This document shows positions 37,001 to 44,436 of a stretch of DNA of 53,354 nucleotides, one piece after another. The position numbers and the translations under genes are program-made. This DNA comes from Actinospica durhamensis (GTDB lineage: Bacteria; Actinomycetota; Actinomycetes; Streptomycetales; Catenulisporaceae), in the NCBI RefSeq assembly GCF_018139695.1, contig NZ_JAGSOG010000026.1, positions 1-53,354 on the forward strand, in the 5' to 3' direction. Positions within the stretch are counted from its first letter, which is position 1; every line of letters starts with the position of its first letter. The notes beneath the pieces were generated by a model. The model was given only the letters and a program-made list of their open reading frames with translations, did no database searches and was not told where the DNA came from.

Positions 37001-37064
37001 GCGCACCCACACCGACGGGCAGCTGCGCGCGCTGCGCCCGCTCGGCGGCGAGCAAGGCGAATAG
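34017..37064 (+). CDS. tnpA: Tn3-family transposase TnpA
   Basis: 1015-residue DDE transposase. The N-terminal DNA-binding region has DETALELARTKRRGYNRLGW. The catalytic C-terminal domain contains VDYPELLLEVHAHTGVFGAF, VVITDTASYSDLVFGLFAI with the family TDTASYSD motif, LGYQFSPRIADISD, and the late block GEARHALARRIFFGRLGELR with the closing ALGLALNAVVYWNSLYIDA. The length is normal for the family and the frame is uninterrupted. It catalyses replicative transposition, leaving a cointegrate for the resolvase. A long antisense frame over it is a codon-bias shadow. Confidence 0.97.
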   Translation: MSVENLSEEQVARYGRFAGDPTPQELEEFFLLDETALELARTKRRGYNRLGWAVQWGTVRMLGMFLSQPSQVPEVVAEFVAEQVGGVDAASLKQYPDRLPTQHEHAREIRGLLGFREFDAAELDLRAFVAGRVWVSNEGPRALFDRAVVWLIKHRVLLPRITTLARLVPEVRAGEQALINAVMDAEVSPELRRTLLGVLTVPDGQRVSTLERWRTPVRDVSGRGQRTSLLLAQEIRETNARGVDLWRVPEVKTAELARFGLATKAPKLRELAEPRRTATLLSIVRHLESSSVDDALTLFDVLMSTKLLARAQRADVKEKLRTWPKLRKAAAKVGAAVEVLLETPADAEGSAGPVSVAEAWTLIEQVVTRQELIEAMADLAEVLPPPADGDADAAWRSQLMERYATVRPFIALLGDVVPWGTTEAGAPVIAALEALPTVVARRKPAPAHVDARLLADGTWKRLVLGNPELAPAGLIDKSAWTFCVLDTLHTALKRRDVFALGADVWGDPRARLLAGPEWSAAREKVTAGLDLPGSAEEHLGELRLLLDETFRHVAEALPDNASASVRDGRLRVDRLDAEIEPTGMKSVRDAVDAMMPKVDYPELLLEVHAHTGVFGAFEHISGLAARREDLEISLTALLVSKSTNIGLDPVVKPGEAALTRGRLVGVDYGHFNLPGITAASALLVKGQGEIPIARDHWGGGLVASADGMRFAVPVRNLHARPNRKYFGNGRGATWLNVVSDRVMGLGGIVMPGTLRDSLGILDAVINIEAGIRPEVVITDTASYSDLVFGLFAILGYQFSPRIADISDARLWRFEMNADYGPLEAVSRQRIQTEKIVAHWEDMLRVAGSLQTGRVRAHDLLRMMSTDGRTTGLGEAFAHYGRIFKTLHLLQYIDDEAYRRMIGVQLNIGEARHALARRIFFGRLGELRAGYREGMEDQLGALGLALNAVVYWNSLYIDAAVNELEAQGWGLSSEIRARLSPLGFEHINFHGRYPIVRTHTDGQLRALRPLGGEQGE

Positions 37065-37074
37065 CCTTCGCTCC

Positions 37075-37159
37075 GTCGGCCGCCGTCACCCGTCGGCCGC
37101 CGTCACCCGGCGGCCGCCGTCACCCGGCGGCCGCCGTCACCCGGCGGCCGCCGTCACCC
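37075..37159. repeat. Five 17-base tandem repeats
   Basis: Five head-to-tail copies of GKCGGCCGCCGTCACCC (the first two with T, the last three with G at position 2), at 37075, 37092, 37109, 37126 and 37143, followed by a partial copy. Each contains the palindrome GGCCGCC/GGCGGCC. They lie between tnpA and the XRE regulator, about 60 bases before its start, so they could be operator iterons or a transcription barrier. Confidence 0.9.
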
Positions 37160-37221
37160 GGCGGCGGCCGGCGCCTGCGCCCGATGCCGTGATCAGGGCT
37201 CTGGGAGGGTATAGGGAGGTC

Positions 37222-38037
37222 ATGGGCGGTGGTGAGGTAGGTGGGAGCGTTTCGCGTGGCGGGCCGGTCTCCGGGTTGCGGGCGGCGCGCTGGGCCCGGA
37301 ACTGGACGTTGCAGGAGGTGGTCGAGCAGATCGACGCGCGCTCGCCGGGCGGGGAGTCGGGGGTGACGGCGTCTCTGGTCTCGGCGTGGGAGCTGGGCAA
37401 GATCCGGACGTCGGCGCGGTACCGGCGGGTGCTGTGCGCCGTGTACGGGCAGGGACCCGAGGCCTTGTTCGCCCACCAGGACGACACCGCGGCCCGGGGG
37501 CCGGGGCCCGCGGCGGTCGAGCGGGACCTGGGGGCGTTGCGGGTGCTGGTGGGTTATCGGGCGCTGCTGGCCGGGATGGTGGAGGTCGTGCACGACGCTC
37601 AGGAGCACCTTGTCGTGACCGGGTCTCGGTCGCGTTCAACGGCGTATCTCGAATCGATCGAGGCGGCGTTGGCGGCCCGTCCCGGTCTGGTGCATTACCG
37701 GGTGCTCTACGGTCCGCCCCGGCATGGCGAGTTGGTCCGGCATCTTGAGCGGCTGTTGGAGATCCGTGATCCGGCGGACCGCTCGATGGGGTGCAAGACG
37801 CTGCATCTGGGGATCGTGGCGGACACGGCGCGCACCCCGGAGCGGTTCTTCGTGGCGTCGGAGCGCGACGCGGTCGCGATCATTCCGTCGGTCTCTACCG
37901 CGGAGTCCTTCGATACCGGCATCCTGTTGGGCAAGGAGGCGGCGGCCGGGCTGCTGGCTCACGGGCGTGAGGCGTATGCCGGGGCCCGGCGGATCGAGTC
38001 CATCGAGGCGATCAGGGAACTGGCGGTGGCGAAATGA
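37222..38037 (+). CDS. XRE-family regulator with DUF5919-like sensor domain
   Basis: 271-residue protein. The helix-turn-helix lies in LRAARWARNWTLQEVVEQI to VSAWELGKIRTSARYRRVL (about residues 18-68). The C-terminal 170 residues, VEVVHDAQEHLVVTG, RVLYGPPRHGELVRHLER, LGIVADT and DAVAIIPSVST, resemble DUF5919, a PLD-like ligand-sensing domain. ATG 37222 has an excellent GGGAGG ribosome site; the frame opens earlier at 37189. The stop overlaps the M20 gene as ATGA, so regulator and enzymes are co-transcribed. It probably senses a metabolite made or consumed by the following enzymes and may bind the 17-base repeats upstream. Confidence 0.75.
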   Translation: MGGGEVGGSVSRGGPVSGLRAARWARNWTLQEVVEQIDARSPGGESGVTASLVSAWELGKIRTSARYRRVLCAVYGQGPEALFAHQDDTAARGPGPAAVERDLGALRVLVGYRALLAGMVEVVHDAQEHLVVTGSRSRSTAYLESIEAALAARPGLVHYRVLYGPPRHGELVRHLERLLEIRDPADRSMGCKTLHLGIVADTARTPERFFVASERDAVAIIPSVSTAESFDTGILLGKEAAAGLLAHGREAYAGARRIESIEAIRELAVAK

Positions 38038-39248
38038 GCACGCAGGAGCGGTACGAGGAAGGTGTCGCAGTCGGTCCGATGGCCGCTGCGCAGGACGATC
38101 GCGAGGCCGTGCTCGATCTCGCCCAACGCCTGGTGCGCATTCGCAGCCGGGCCGGTGTCGATGACTACGAGCCGATCCTCGGGACGCTGGAGGGCTGGCT
38201 CGCCGGCGCGGGGCTGGCGTACCGCCGCCTGCACGGCGAAGACGGCGCGGTGGTGGGGCTGGTGTGCGAGATCCGCGGCGGTCGGCCGGGGCCGCGGATC
38301 GTGCTGGACGCGTGCGTGGACACCGCCCCCTTCGGCGACCTCGACGCCTGGACCCATCCGCCGACGGCGGGCGTCATCGAGGACGGGTGGCTGCACGGGC
38401 GCGGGTCGGCGGATTCGAAGACCGGAGCGGCGATCTTCCTGCACCTCGCGGCGCGCGTGGCGCAGGTCGCGGACCGGTTGGCGGGTGACCTGGTGGTGCT
38501 GCTGGACGCCGACGAGCACACCGGCGGGTTCGGCGGAGCGAAGGCCTACATGGCCGGCGGGCAGGCACCGGGCCGGGTGGACGGTGTGATGATCGGATAT
38601 CCCGGCGCCGATCACGTCGTGGTCGGCGGGCGCGGGGTGCTGCGGCTGCGCCTGGACGTGCACGGCGTCGCCGCGCACTCAGGCGGGCGGGCTGCGTCGC
38701 CGAACGCGATCAGCAAGGCCGCCGCGCTGATCGCGGCGCTGGACGAGCCGCTTCCGGGGGCCGACGCGTCCTGGTTCGGGCTGGCGCCGAAGCTGTCGGT
38801 GACCGAGATCCACGCCGGCGAAGGATATTCGGTGACCCCGGACCTGGCCCACCTGCATATCGATGTGCGCCTGACGCCCGACTTCGACCAGGCCGCCGCC
38901 GTGGCGCTGCTGCGCGAGCGCGTCGCCGCGGTGGACGGGCGCTGGCCCGGCACCGCGGCCACCGACGTGCACACGGTGATGGCCTGGCCGCCCTACCGGC
39001 TGCCCGAGGACCATCCCCTGGCGACCGCGCTGCTCAAGGCCGCGCACGACGTCGGGTTGCAGACCGCGCCGAAGGTCGCGGGCCCGTCGAACATCGGCAA
39101 CTACCTGGCCGGGCTGGGGGTGGCGGCCACCGCCGGGTTCGGGGTCGAGTACGTCGGGCTGCACGCCACCGACGAACGCATCCGCATCGCCTCGATCGTT
39201 CCGGTCCAGGCCGCCTACCACCAGGCCGTCCTGGACCTGCTCGGCTGA
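38034..39248 (+). CDS. M20-family metallohydrolase-like protein with altered metal ligands
   Basis: 404 residues in the ArgE/DapE/CPG2 family. The usual landmarks are present in changed form: VLDACVDTAPFGD where HxDxxP is expected (Cys for His), GRGSADSKTGAA with the bridging Asp kept, and LLDADEHTGGFGGA where DEExGG is expected (His for the second Glu). Downstream GLHATDERIRIASI retains the late His. A lid-type dimerisation domain (RGVLRLRLDVHGVAAHSGG) is present. The substitutions keep metal-binding side chains (Cys, His), so it may use a different metal or have changed specificity rather than be dead. ATG at 38034 overlaps the regulator stop. Confidence 0.8.
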   Translation: MSTQERYEEGVAVGPMAAAQDDREAVLDLAQRLVRIRSRAGVDDYEPILGTLEGWLAGAGLAYRRLHGEDGAVVGLVCEIRGGRPGPRIVLDACVDTAPFGDLDAWTHPPTAGVIEDGWLHGRGSADSKTGAAIFLHLAARVAQVADRLAGDLVVLLDADEHTGGFGGAKAYMAGGQAPGRVDGVMIGYPGADHVVVGGRGVLRLRLDVHGVAAHSGGRAASPNAISKAAALIAALDEPLPGADASWFGLAPKLSVTEIHAGEGYSVTPDLAHLHIDVRLTPDFDQAAAVALLRERVAAVDGRWPGTAATDVHTVMAWPPYRLPEDHPLATALLKAAHDVGLQTAPKVAGPSNIGNYLAGLGVAATAGFGVEYVGLHATDERIRIASIVPVQAAYHQAVLDLLG

Positions 39249-39416
39249 CGACCCGCCGCCTGCTGCCATCCGTTTATCAGTTCTCTGCCAATGGCAGCGG
39301 ATTGCTCGCGGATGCTCTCGCCCGCGCACGTGCCCGTGCGGTCTCCTGGTGTCATCGACAAACCTTGCCCGGCCTCCGCGACCCGGCGCCGGGCACCAGG
39401 GGGAAAGGGGTGCGAG

Positions 39417-40214
39417 ATGACCCAGCGAGCCACCCGCAGGCCGCAGCTCCGGGCCGATGTCAGGGATCTGGTCGAGGCCGGACTGCTGGAGATCGGCGAC
39501 GGGGCGCACATCGCCGTGTCCGCCGTGTTCGAGCCCGCCGACCACCTCGGCACGCTGCGCCCGATCCTGATCGGCGAACGCGCCAGGATCGAGGCCGGGG
39601 CCGTGGTGCACGGAGGGGTGAGCATCGCCGCGGGCGCCCGGATCGAGGAGCACGCCGTGGTCGGCAAGCCCGAGCTCGGCTATGCGGTCGGCCAGAACTA
39701 CCCCGGCGCCGGCGCCCCGACCGAGATCGGCGAGAACGCCGTGATCCGCTCCGGGGCGATCGTGTACGCCGGAGTGCGCATCGGGGCCGGCAGCGCGATC
39801 GGCCACCACACCCTGCTGCGCTCGCTCGTCGTGATCGGCGCGGGCAGCCAGCTCGGATACGGCATGAGCGTGGAGCGCGCCACCCGCATCGGCGACGGCG
39901 TGCGCTGCTCACCGCTCACCCACCTGACCTCCGAGGTCCAGGTCGCAGACCGGGTGTTTCTCGGCGCGGGGATCCGCACCGTCAACGACAAGGAACTGAT
40001 CTGGCGCGAGACCGGGCGCGAACCCGTACTCGCCCCGCCGAGGTTCGAGCGCGGCGCCAAGGTCGGATCCGGGGCCGTGATCCTGGGCGGGATCACCATC
40101 GGCGAAGGCGCCCTGGTCGGCGCCGGGGCCGTGGTCACCCGCGACATCCCGCCCGGTGCGAGGGCGTACGGCGTCCCGGCCCGCGTGCAGCAGCGAAAGG
40201 AGGAGACCGCGTGA
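39417..40214 (+). CDS. Hexapeptide-repeat (left-handed beta-helix) acyltransferase
   Basis: 265 residues with clear hexapeptide repeats: ILIGERARIEAGAVVHGGV, IGENAVIRSGAIVYAGVRIG, and the closing VGSGAVILGGITIGEGALV and GAGAVVTRDIPPGARAYGVP, which is typical of LbetaH acetyl- or acyltransferases that act as trimers on sugar-amine or amino substrates using acyl-CoA. ATG at 39417 follows GGGGGAAAGGGG. The frame is open further upstream, but that part is not protein-like. It overlaps the acyl-CoA dehydrogenase gene by four bases. The donor and acceptor are unknown. Confidence 0.88.
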   Translation: MTQRATRRPQLRADVRDLVEAGLLEIGDGAHIAVSAVFEPADHLGTLRPILIGERARIEAGAVVHGGVSIAAGARIEEHAVVGKPELGYAVGQNYPGAGAPTEIGENAVIRSGAIVYAGVRIGAGSAIGHHTLLRSLVVIGAGSQLGYGMSVERATRIGDGVRCSPLTHLTSEVQVADRVFLGAGIRTVNDKELIWRETGREPVLAPPRFERGAKVGSGAVILGGITIGEGALVGAGAVVTRDIPPGARAYGVPARVQQRKEETA

Positions 40215-41455
40215 ACAACCTGGGAGCACTCCCGGCCTGGCTCGCTCCGCTGCGCCCGGCCCTGCCCGGACTCGACCCCGGCGACTGGGACCTGCTCGAC
40301 GAGTTCGAGCACGCCCTGGCCGCGGCGCTGCCCTCGGCTGCGCCGGACGCCGGGCGGCGTCCGGCGCAGCTACTGGAACTGCGCGGCGCGCTCGCCCGCG
40401 CCGGGTTCGCCGACGTATGCCTGCCGCCCGCGCACGGCGGGCGCGGGCGGGGCTTGGCCGTCCAGGGGCTGATGCAGTTCATCGCCGGGTTCTACGACAC
40501 CGACCTGCGCGATGCCACGGGCCCCGGCCACGGCCGGATGATCCAGGCCCACGCCAGTCCGGCAGCACGCGCCGTGTGGCAGCCGCGGCTGGCCTCTGGT
40601 GAGTTGGTCGGGATCGCGGCCACCGAACGCCACGGCGGCTCGCGCCTGCCCGCGATCACCACCGCGGCGCGCCGCCGTCCGGGCGGCGGCTGGTGGCTGA
40701 CCGGGGAGAAGACCTGGATCTCCCGGCTGGACGAGGCCGGCGCCTTCGTCGTGTTCGCCACGATCGAGGACCGCGGGGTCAGTGCCGCGCTCGTCCCGGC
40801 GAACGCGCCCGGCCTGCTACGCACCGCCAACCGGCCCGCCGGGCTGTCCGGGTGGTCCTGGGGCTCGCTGCACCTGGGCGAGGTCCACCTGCGCGAGGAC
40901 GATCTGATCGGCGCCCCGGGCGATGGGCTGCGCGTGTTCGACGAGCACTTCGCCGTCTTCCGCCCCCTGGTCACCGCCACCGCCCTCGGGACCGCCGCCG
41001 GCGTGCACACCGCGGTCACCGGGATCCTGCGCGCCCGGGTGGCCTGCGGCATCCTCACCTCGCTGCGCGACACCGCGCTGGTCCGCCTCGGCGAGAGCCA
41101 CGCCCAGATCAACGCCGCGCTGCTGCACACCCTGGCCGCGCTGCGCCTGGCCGAGACCGGCTCACCGCACGCCGCCGTGTTCTCCCGCACCGGAAAAGCC
41201 ACCGGCGTCGCGACCGCGCACCGCGCCGCGCACGAACTGCCCCTGCTGGTCGGGGCGTTCGGCTTCCAGGACGGCCACCGCCTGGTCAAGGCCCGCCGCG
41301 ACCTGGACGCCCTGCAGTTGGCGGACGGGATCGGCGAGGAACTGCTGCGCTCCGCCGGACGCATCCTGACCGGCACGCCGACCGACACGCACCGCACTGA
41401 CAGGCCGTCAGACCTGCGGCGCGACCGACTCACCGAGGAGCCCGCCCGTGCCTGA
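40211..41455 (+). CDS. Acyl-CoA dehydrogenase-like flavoprotein
   Basis: 414 residues. Recognised from ALARAGFADVCLPPAHGGRG, the flavin-site block GIAATERHGGSRLPAITTAA, GGGWWLTGEKTWISRL and the helical C-terminal domain ending LGTAAGVHTAVTGIL and AHELPLLVGAFGFQDGH. GTG at 40211 overlaps the acyltransferase stop as GTGA. Members in such clusters often oxidise or hydroxylate acyl-carrier-bound or small substrates rather than fatty acids. I cannot place the catalytic base with confidence. It ends eight bases inside the next gene. Confidence 0.85.
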   Translation: MNNLGALPAWLAPLRPALPGLDPGDWDLLDEFEHALAAALPSAAPDAGRRPAQLLELRGALARAGFADVCLPPAHGGRGRGLAVQGLMQFIAGFYDTDLRDATGPGHGRMIQAHASPAARAVWQPRLASGELVGIAATERHGGSRLPAITTAARRRPGGGWWLTGEKTWISRLDEAGAFVVFATIEDRGVSAALVPANAPGLLRTANRPAGLSGWSWGSLHLGEVHLREDDLIGAPGDGLRVFDEHFAVFRPLVTATALGTAAGVHTAVTGILRARVACGILTSLRDTALVRLGESHAQINAALLHTLAALRLAETGSPHAAVFSRTGKATGVATAHRAAHELPLLVGAFGFQDGHRLVKARRDLDALQLADGIGEELLRSAGRILTGTPTDTHRTDRPSDLRRDRLTEEPARA

Positions 41456-42539
41456 CACGCTTTCGACCAGCCAGCCGACCGGCCCCGACGCCCTGGCCGC
41501 CCGGTTCCGGCACTTCGCCGCCGTGCGCACCGGCGCCTACGCGCCCTTGTACGCGGTCCTGGGTGCCGTGATCGCCGAGGACCAGGAGCTGCTGACGATC
41601 GCCGCGCACGCCCCGTCCGGGCAGAGCGCGCCGGACCTGATGCTCGCCGCCGTGCACTACCTGCTGGCCGAGACCCCCGAGCACCGACTGGCCGGGTTCT
41701 ACCCGACCCTGACCCGGACGCCCGCGCCCCCGGGCGCGGCCGGGCCGGCGCTGCGCGAGTTCGCGCTGGCACGCAGCGTCGAGCTCAAAACCCTGATCGG
41801 GCAGCGCACCGTGCAGACCAACGAGGTGCGCCGCTGCGCCTACCTGCTGCCCGCGCTCCAACTCGTCGCTGCGCTCACCGGCGGTCGTGAACTCGCGCTC
41901 ATCGAGGCCGGCACCAGCGCGGGCTTGAACCTGCTGATCGACCGCTACGCCTACCGCTACGGCTTGGCCCCGGTCGGCGACCCGTCCGCCGAGCTCGTAC
42001 TGGACTGCGAACCGCGCGGGCCGTACCAGGCCCCGATCACCCTGCCCGCCCTGCGCATCGCCTGGCGCGCCGGACTGGACCTCAATCCCCTCGACGCCAA
42101 CGACCCCGCCGACCAGGCGTGGCTTTCCGCCCTGGTCTGGCCCGACCACCCGCAGCGCCTGGAACGGCTTCGCGCCGCCACCCGCATCGCGGCCCGGTGC
42201 GAGCGGCCCCGCTTCTACACCGGCGACGCCGCCGCGACGCTGCCCGCTGCGATCGCCGACGCCCCGGTCGAGCACGCGGTGTGCCTGATGCACACCGCGT
42301 TCCTCGCCCACCTCCCGCCGACCGCCCGCGAACGCTTCGAGCAGCTGGTACCGCAGCTCTCGGCCGACCGGCCGATCTACTGGATCCACGCCGAACCACG
42401 CACCGACCCCGACGAGCCACGGCTCCAGCTGTCAGTCGCGGTCGCCGGACACATCGAGGCCACCTGGCGCCTGGCCGACTACCACCCGCACGGCGAATGG
42501 ATCGCCTGGAGCGGGACCGACCCGGTCACGATCAGCTGA
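41448..42539 (+). CDS. DUF2332 family protein
   Basis: 363 residues matching DUF2332: ALAARFRHFAAVRTGAYAPL at the start, the central TVQTNEVRRCAYLLPAL and LIEAGTSAGLNLLIDRYAY, and the late VCLMHTAFLAHLPPTARERF. The SAGLNL segment resembles a methyltransferase SAM-binding loop, but the function of the family is not established. GTG at 41448 overlaps the dehydrogenase gene by eight bases. Its stop overlaps the convergent NUDIX gene by eight bases. Confidence 0.85.
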   Translation: MPDTLSTSQPTGPDALAARFRHFAAVRTGAYAPLYAVLGAVIAEDQELLTIAAHAPSGQSAPDLMLAAVHYLLAETPEHRLAGFYPTLTRTPAPPGAAGPALREFALARSVELKTLIGQRTVQTNEVRRCAYLLPALQLVAALTGGRELALIEAGTSAGLNLLIDRYAYRYGLAPVGDPSAELVLDCEPRGPYQAPITLPALRIAWRAGLDLNPLDANDPADQAWLSALVWPDHPQRLERLRAATRIAARCERPRFYTGDAAATLPAAIADAPVEHAVCLMHTAFLAHLPPTARERFEQLVPQLSADRPIYWIHAEPRTDPDEPRLQLSVAVAGHIEATWRLADYHPHGEWIAWSGTDPVTIS

Positions 42540-43029
42540 CCGGCACGCCGTTCTCCAGATACACCGGGCCACCCGGAACATCCAGCGCCGCCAGGCACGA
42601 CTCGACGCGCCGGGCCAGCAGCGGCGAGAGCAGTCGGCGCGCGCCGTCCAGGTCGACGAACGCGCACGAGCGCAGCTCCTCGGGAGGAAGCGCGATCCCC
42701 GCTGCTTGCTCGGGCGCCAGGACGCCGCCGTCGAACACCGTGATCAGCCCCTCGCTGCGCTCGGGCCGCGGCGGCACCCAGTCCACCGCCACCAGCCGCC
42801 GCGGCACCACGTCGAGCCCGAGCTCCTCCTTCACCTCCCGGCGCCCCGCCTCCAACGGCGACTCCCCGAGCTCCACCGCGCCGCCCGGCAGATCCCAGTA
42901 CGGCTTGTACGTCGGCTCCACCAGCAGCACCCGGCCGAGATCGTCGAACAACAGCACGGAGGCGGCCATGCGCTTGCGCGGCAGCGACGCGTCCCACTCC
43001 GAGAGCCCGGCGACAGAATCAGAACTCAT
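42532..43029 (-). CDS. NUDIX hydrolase
   Basis: 165 residues with a complete Nudix box GAVELGESPLEAGRREVKEE followed by LGLD (about residues 50-72), preceded by VLLVEPTYKPYWDLPGG. All catalytic Glu residues are kept. It hydrolyses a nucleoside-diphosphate-linked compound; the exact substrate is unknown. It is convergent with the DUF2332 gene and downstream of the resolvase gene on the minus strand. Gene content suggests it belongs to the metabolic cargo. Confidence 0.92.
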   Translation of the reverse strand: MSSDSVAGLSEWDASLPRKRMAASVLLFDDLGRVLLVEPTYKPYWDLPGGAVELGESPLEAGRREVKEELGLDVVPRRLVAVDWVPPRPERSEGLITVFDGGVLAPEQAAGIALPPEELRSCAFVDLDGARRLLSPLLARRVESCLAALDVPGGPVYLENGVPVS

Positions 43030-43101
43030 GCCCCGACCCTAACGGCGCCCGCGGCGCGGCCGCGACCGCACACACCGCCGCACTCCCGCGGGCGGGCGGT
43101 G

Positions 43102-44190
43102 TCAGGGTCGGGCCTGTTCTTGCAGCCGGTCGCGCAGTTTCGCATCGACGGGGTCGAGCACACGGGCCGGGCGCGGGCGCGGCAGCCCGTGGCCGCTCGT
43201 CGCGTCGGCGAGGGCGGCGTATTCGGTGCGGGCGGCTTCGACGGCCTCGGGGTAGGCCTGCGCGTTCTCATGCTCGGAAAGCGCCCGGTAGATGCTCGCG
43301 AGGCTCGGGTTCTTCCCGACGCGCTTGCCCGTGGGGATGATCAGGTCCGGGCGGATCGACTCGACGGACTCGCCCGCGGCCCGCCGACGCAGCACCGTGT
43401 GCAGCATGTCGTCGGTGATCACCTGGGGGCGCCCGCCGAGCTTGCCGCGTCGCGCGGCGGCGTCAAGGCCTTCGAGGGTGGCCTCGCGGATGTTCTCCCG
43501 CTCGGTCTCGGCCATCGCGGCGAAGAACCCGAACAGCATCCGCCCCGGCCCGGTCGGGTCGTAGATCCCGGGCAGGGGGCCGGCGAGCATCTCCAGGACG
43601 AGGCCGTGCGCCTGCAGGTGGTCCGCCAGCGCGGTCAGTTCGGCCGCATCGCGCCCGAGCCGCTTCATCTCGTACACCGTCAGCATCACCCGGCAGTGCG
43701 GGGCGTGCGCCTTGATCTGACGGGCGAGCGCGAGGGCGGCTTCGAACTTCGGGCGCACCCGCACCCGGGTGCTGACCTTCTCCGCGAAGATCTTCTCCCT
43801 CGGGATGCCGTGCGCCGCCAGCGCGTCGAGCTGGGACTGGAGTTCCTGAGTCAGCGTGCTGCATCGGGCGTAGCCGACGCGGATGTCCGCACTCGGGGAA
43901 TCCTGGGCGATCGGGGTCGGCGGCGCCGTGCCGGGCCGCCAGGGCTGGCCCGGGCCGCGGTCGGCCGGGGTCGGTACGCGCAGTTCCTTGGCGAGACGGG
44001 GCACCTTCTTGAACCGGCCGGTGTGGTAGATCCCGGCGACCGCGCCCGAGCGCGCGCGGCACGGCGAGCCCGGCTCGGCCCCGCACCGCGGGCACGGGTG
44101 CCGCTCGACGTCGTCCGCGTCGGGAGTGTCGGATTCGGGCAGGTTCTGATGGTCCGTCACACCGTGGATTCTCTCACAAACATTTCGCAC
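43102..44190 (-). CDS. tnpR: Serine recombinase (Tn3 resolvase) with N-terminal zinc finger
   Basis: 362 residues. The N-terminus has a short zinc-knuckle CPRCGAEPGSPCRARSG. The resolvase catalytic domain begins IRVGYARCSTLTQELQSQLD, with the nucleophile Ser in ARCS, and continues with MLTVYEMKRLGRDAAELTAL (two active-site Arg region) and FFAAMAETERENIREATLEG (helix E). A C-terminal HTH-like segment has GESVESIRPDLIIPTGKRVG. It resolves Tn3 cointegrates at a res site, probably the palindromic region just upstream. GTG at 44160 is an alternative start. A zinc finger fused to a small resolvase is a feature of some actinobacterial Tn3 elements. Confidence 0.93.
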   Translation of the reverse strand: MRNVCERIHGVTDHQNLPESDTPDADDVERHPCPRCGAEPGSPCRARSGAVAGIYHTGRFKKVPRLAKELRVPTPADRGPGQPWRPGTAPPTPIAQDSPSADIRVGYARCSTLTQELQSQLDALAAHGIPREKIFAEKVSTRVRVRPKFEAALALARQIKAHAPHCRVMLTVYEMKRLGRDAAELTALADHLQAHGLVLEMLAGPLPGIYDPTGPGRMLFGFFAAMAETERENIREATLEGLDAAARRGKLGGRPQVITDDMLHTVLRRRAAGESVESIRPDLIIPTGKRVGKNPSLASIYRALSEHENAQAYPEAVEAARTEYAALADATSGHGLPRPRPARVLDPVDAKLRDRLQEQARP

Positions 44191-44436
44191 AACGGGGTCC
44201 GGGCCGAACTTCCGTGAGAACGGGTTCTGAGAAGAATTCGGGCCCTCGTGCCCGGTGCCGCGCTCCGATGTTGATCTTCTCCGGGAATGGACCGTTTCTG
44301 AGAAACGGAAACGGGGCCCACCGAAGCTCTTCGGAAGATCTTCGGATCAGATCTTATTTGACAGATCTGACAATAAGATCTAAGGTTAAGATCTGACTGA
44401 GTTTTTTCCGTAAGCGTCCGGAAGGTTGGGCTGAGG
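44191..44436. promoter_or_regulatory. Palindrome-rich resolution/operator region
   Basis: An AT-richer stretch between the divergent resolvase and DGQHR genes. It contains a 17-base palindrome CCGTTTCTGAGAAACGG (44292-44308), a second TTCTGAG half near 44226, and five AGATCT words between 44335 and 44396. Two of these form the perfect arms AGATCTTAT/ATAAGATCT (44349-44381) around a central CAGATCTG. The position fits a Tn3 res site plus promoters for both genes. The AGATCT cluster looks like a separate operator for the DGQHR operon. Confidence 0.6.

Noticed and set aside
34020-37055. Open frame of 1011 codons antisense to the Tn3 transposase
   Set aside because: It is the mirror of a strongly GC3-biased real gene, is rich in His/Arg/Pro/Gln, and has no recognisable motif.
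37075-37159. Tandem repeats as a CRISPR array
   Set aside because: Units are directly adjacent with no unique spacers and no cas genes.
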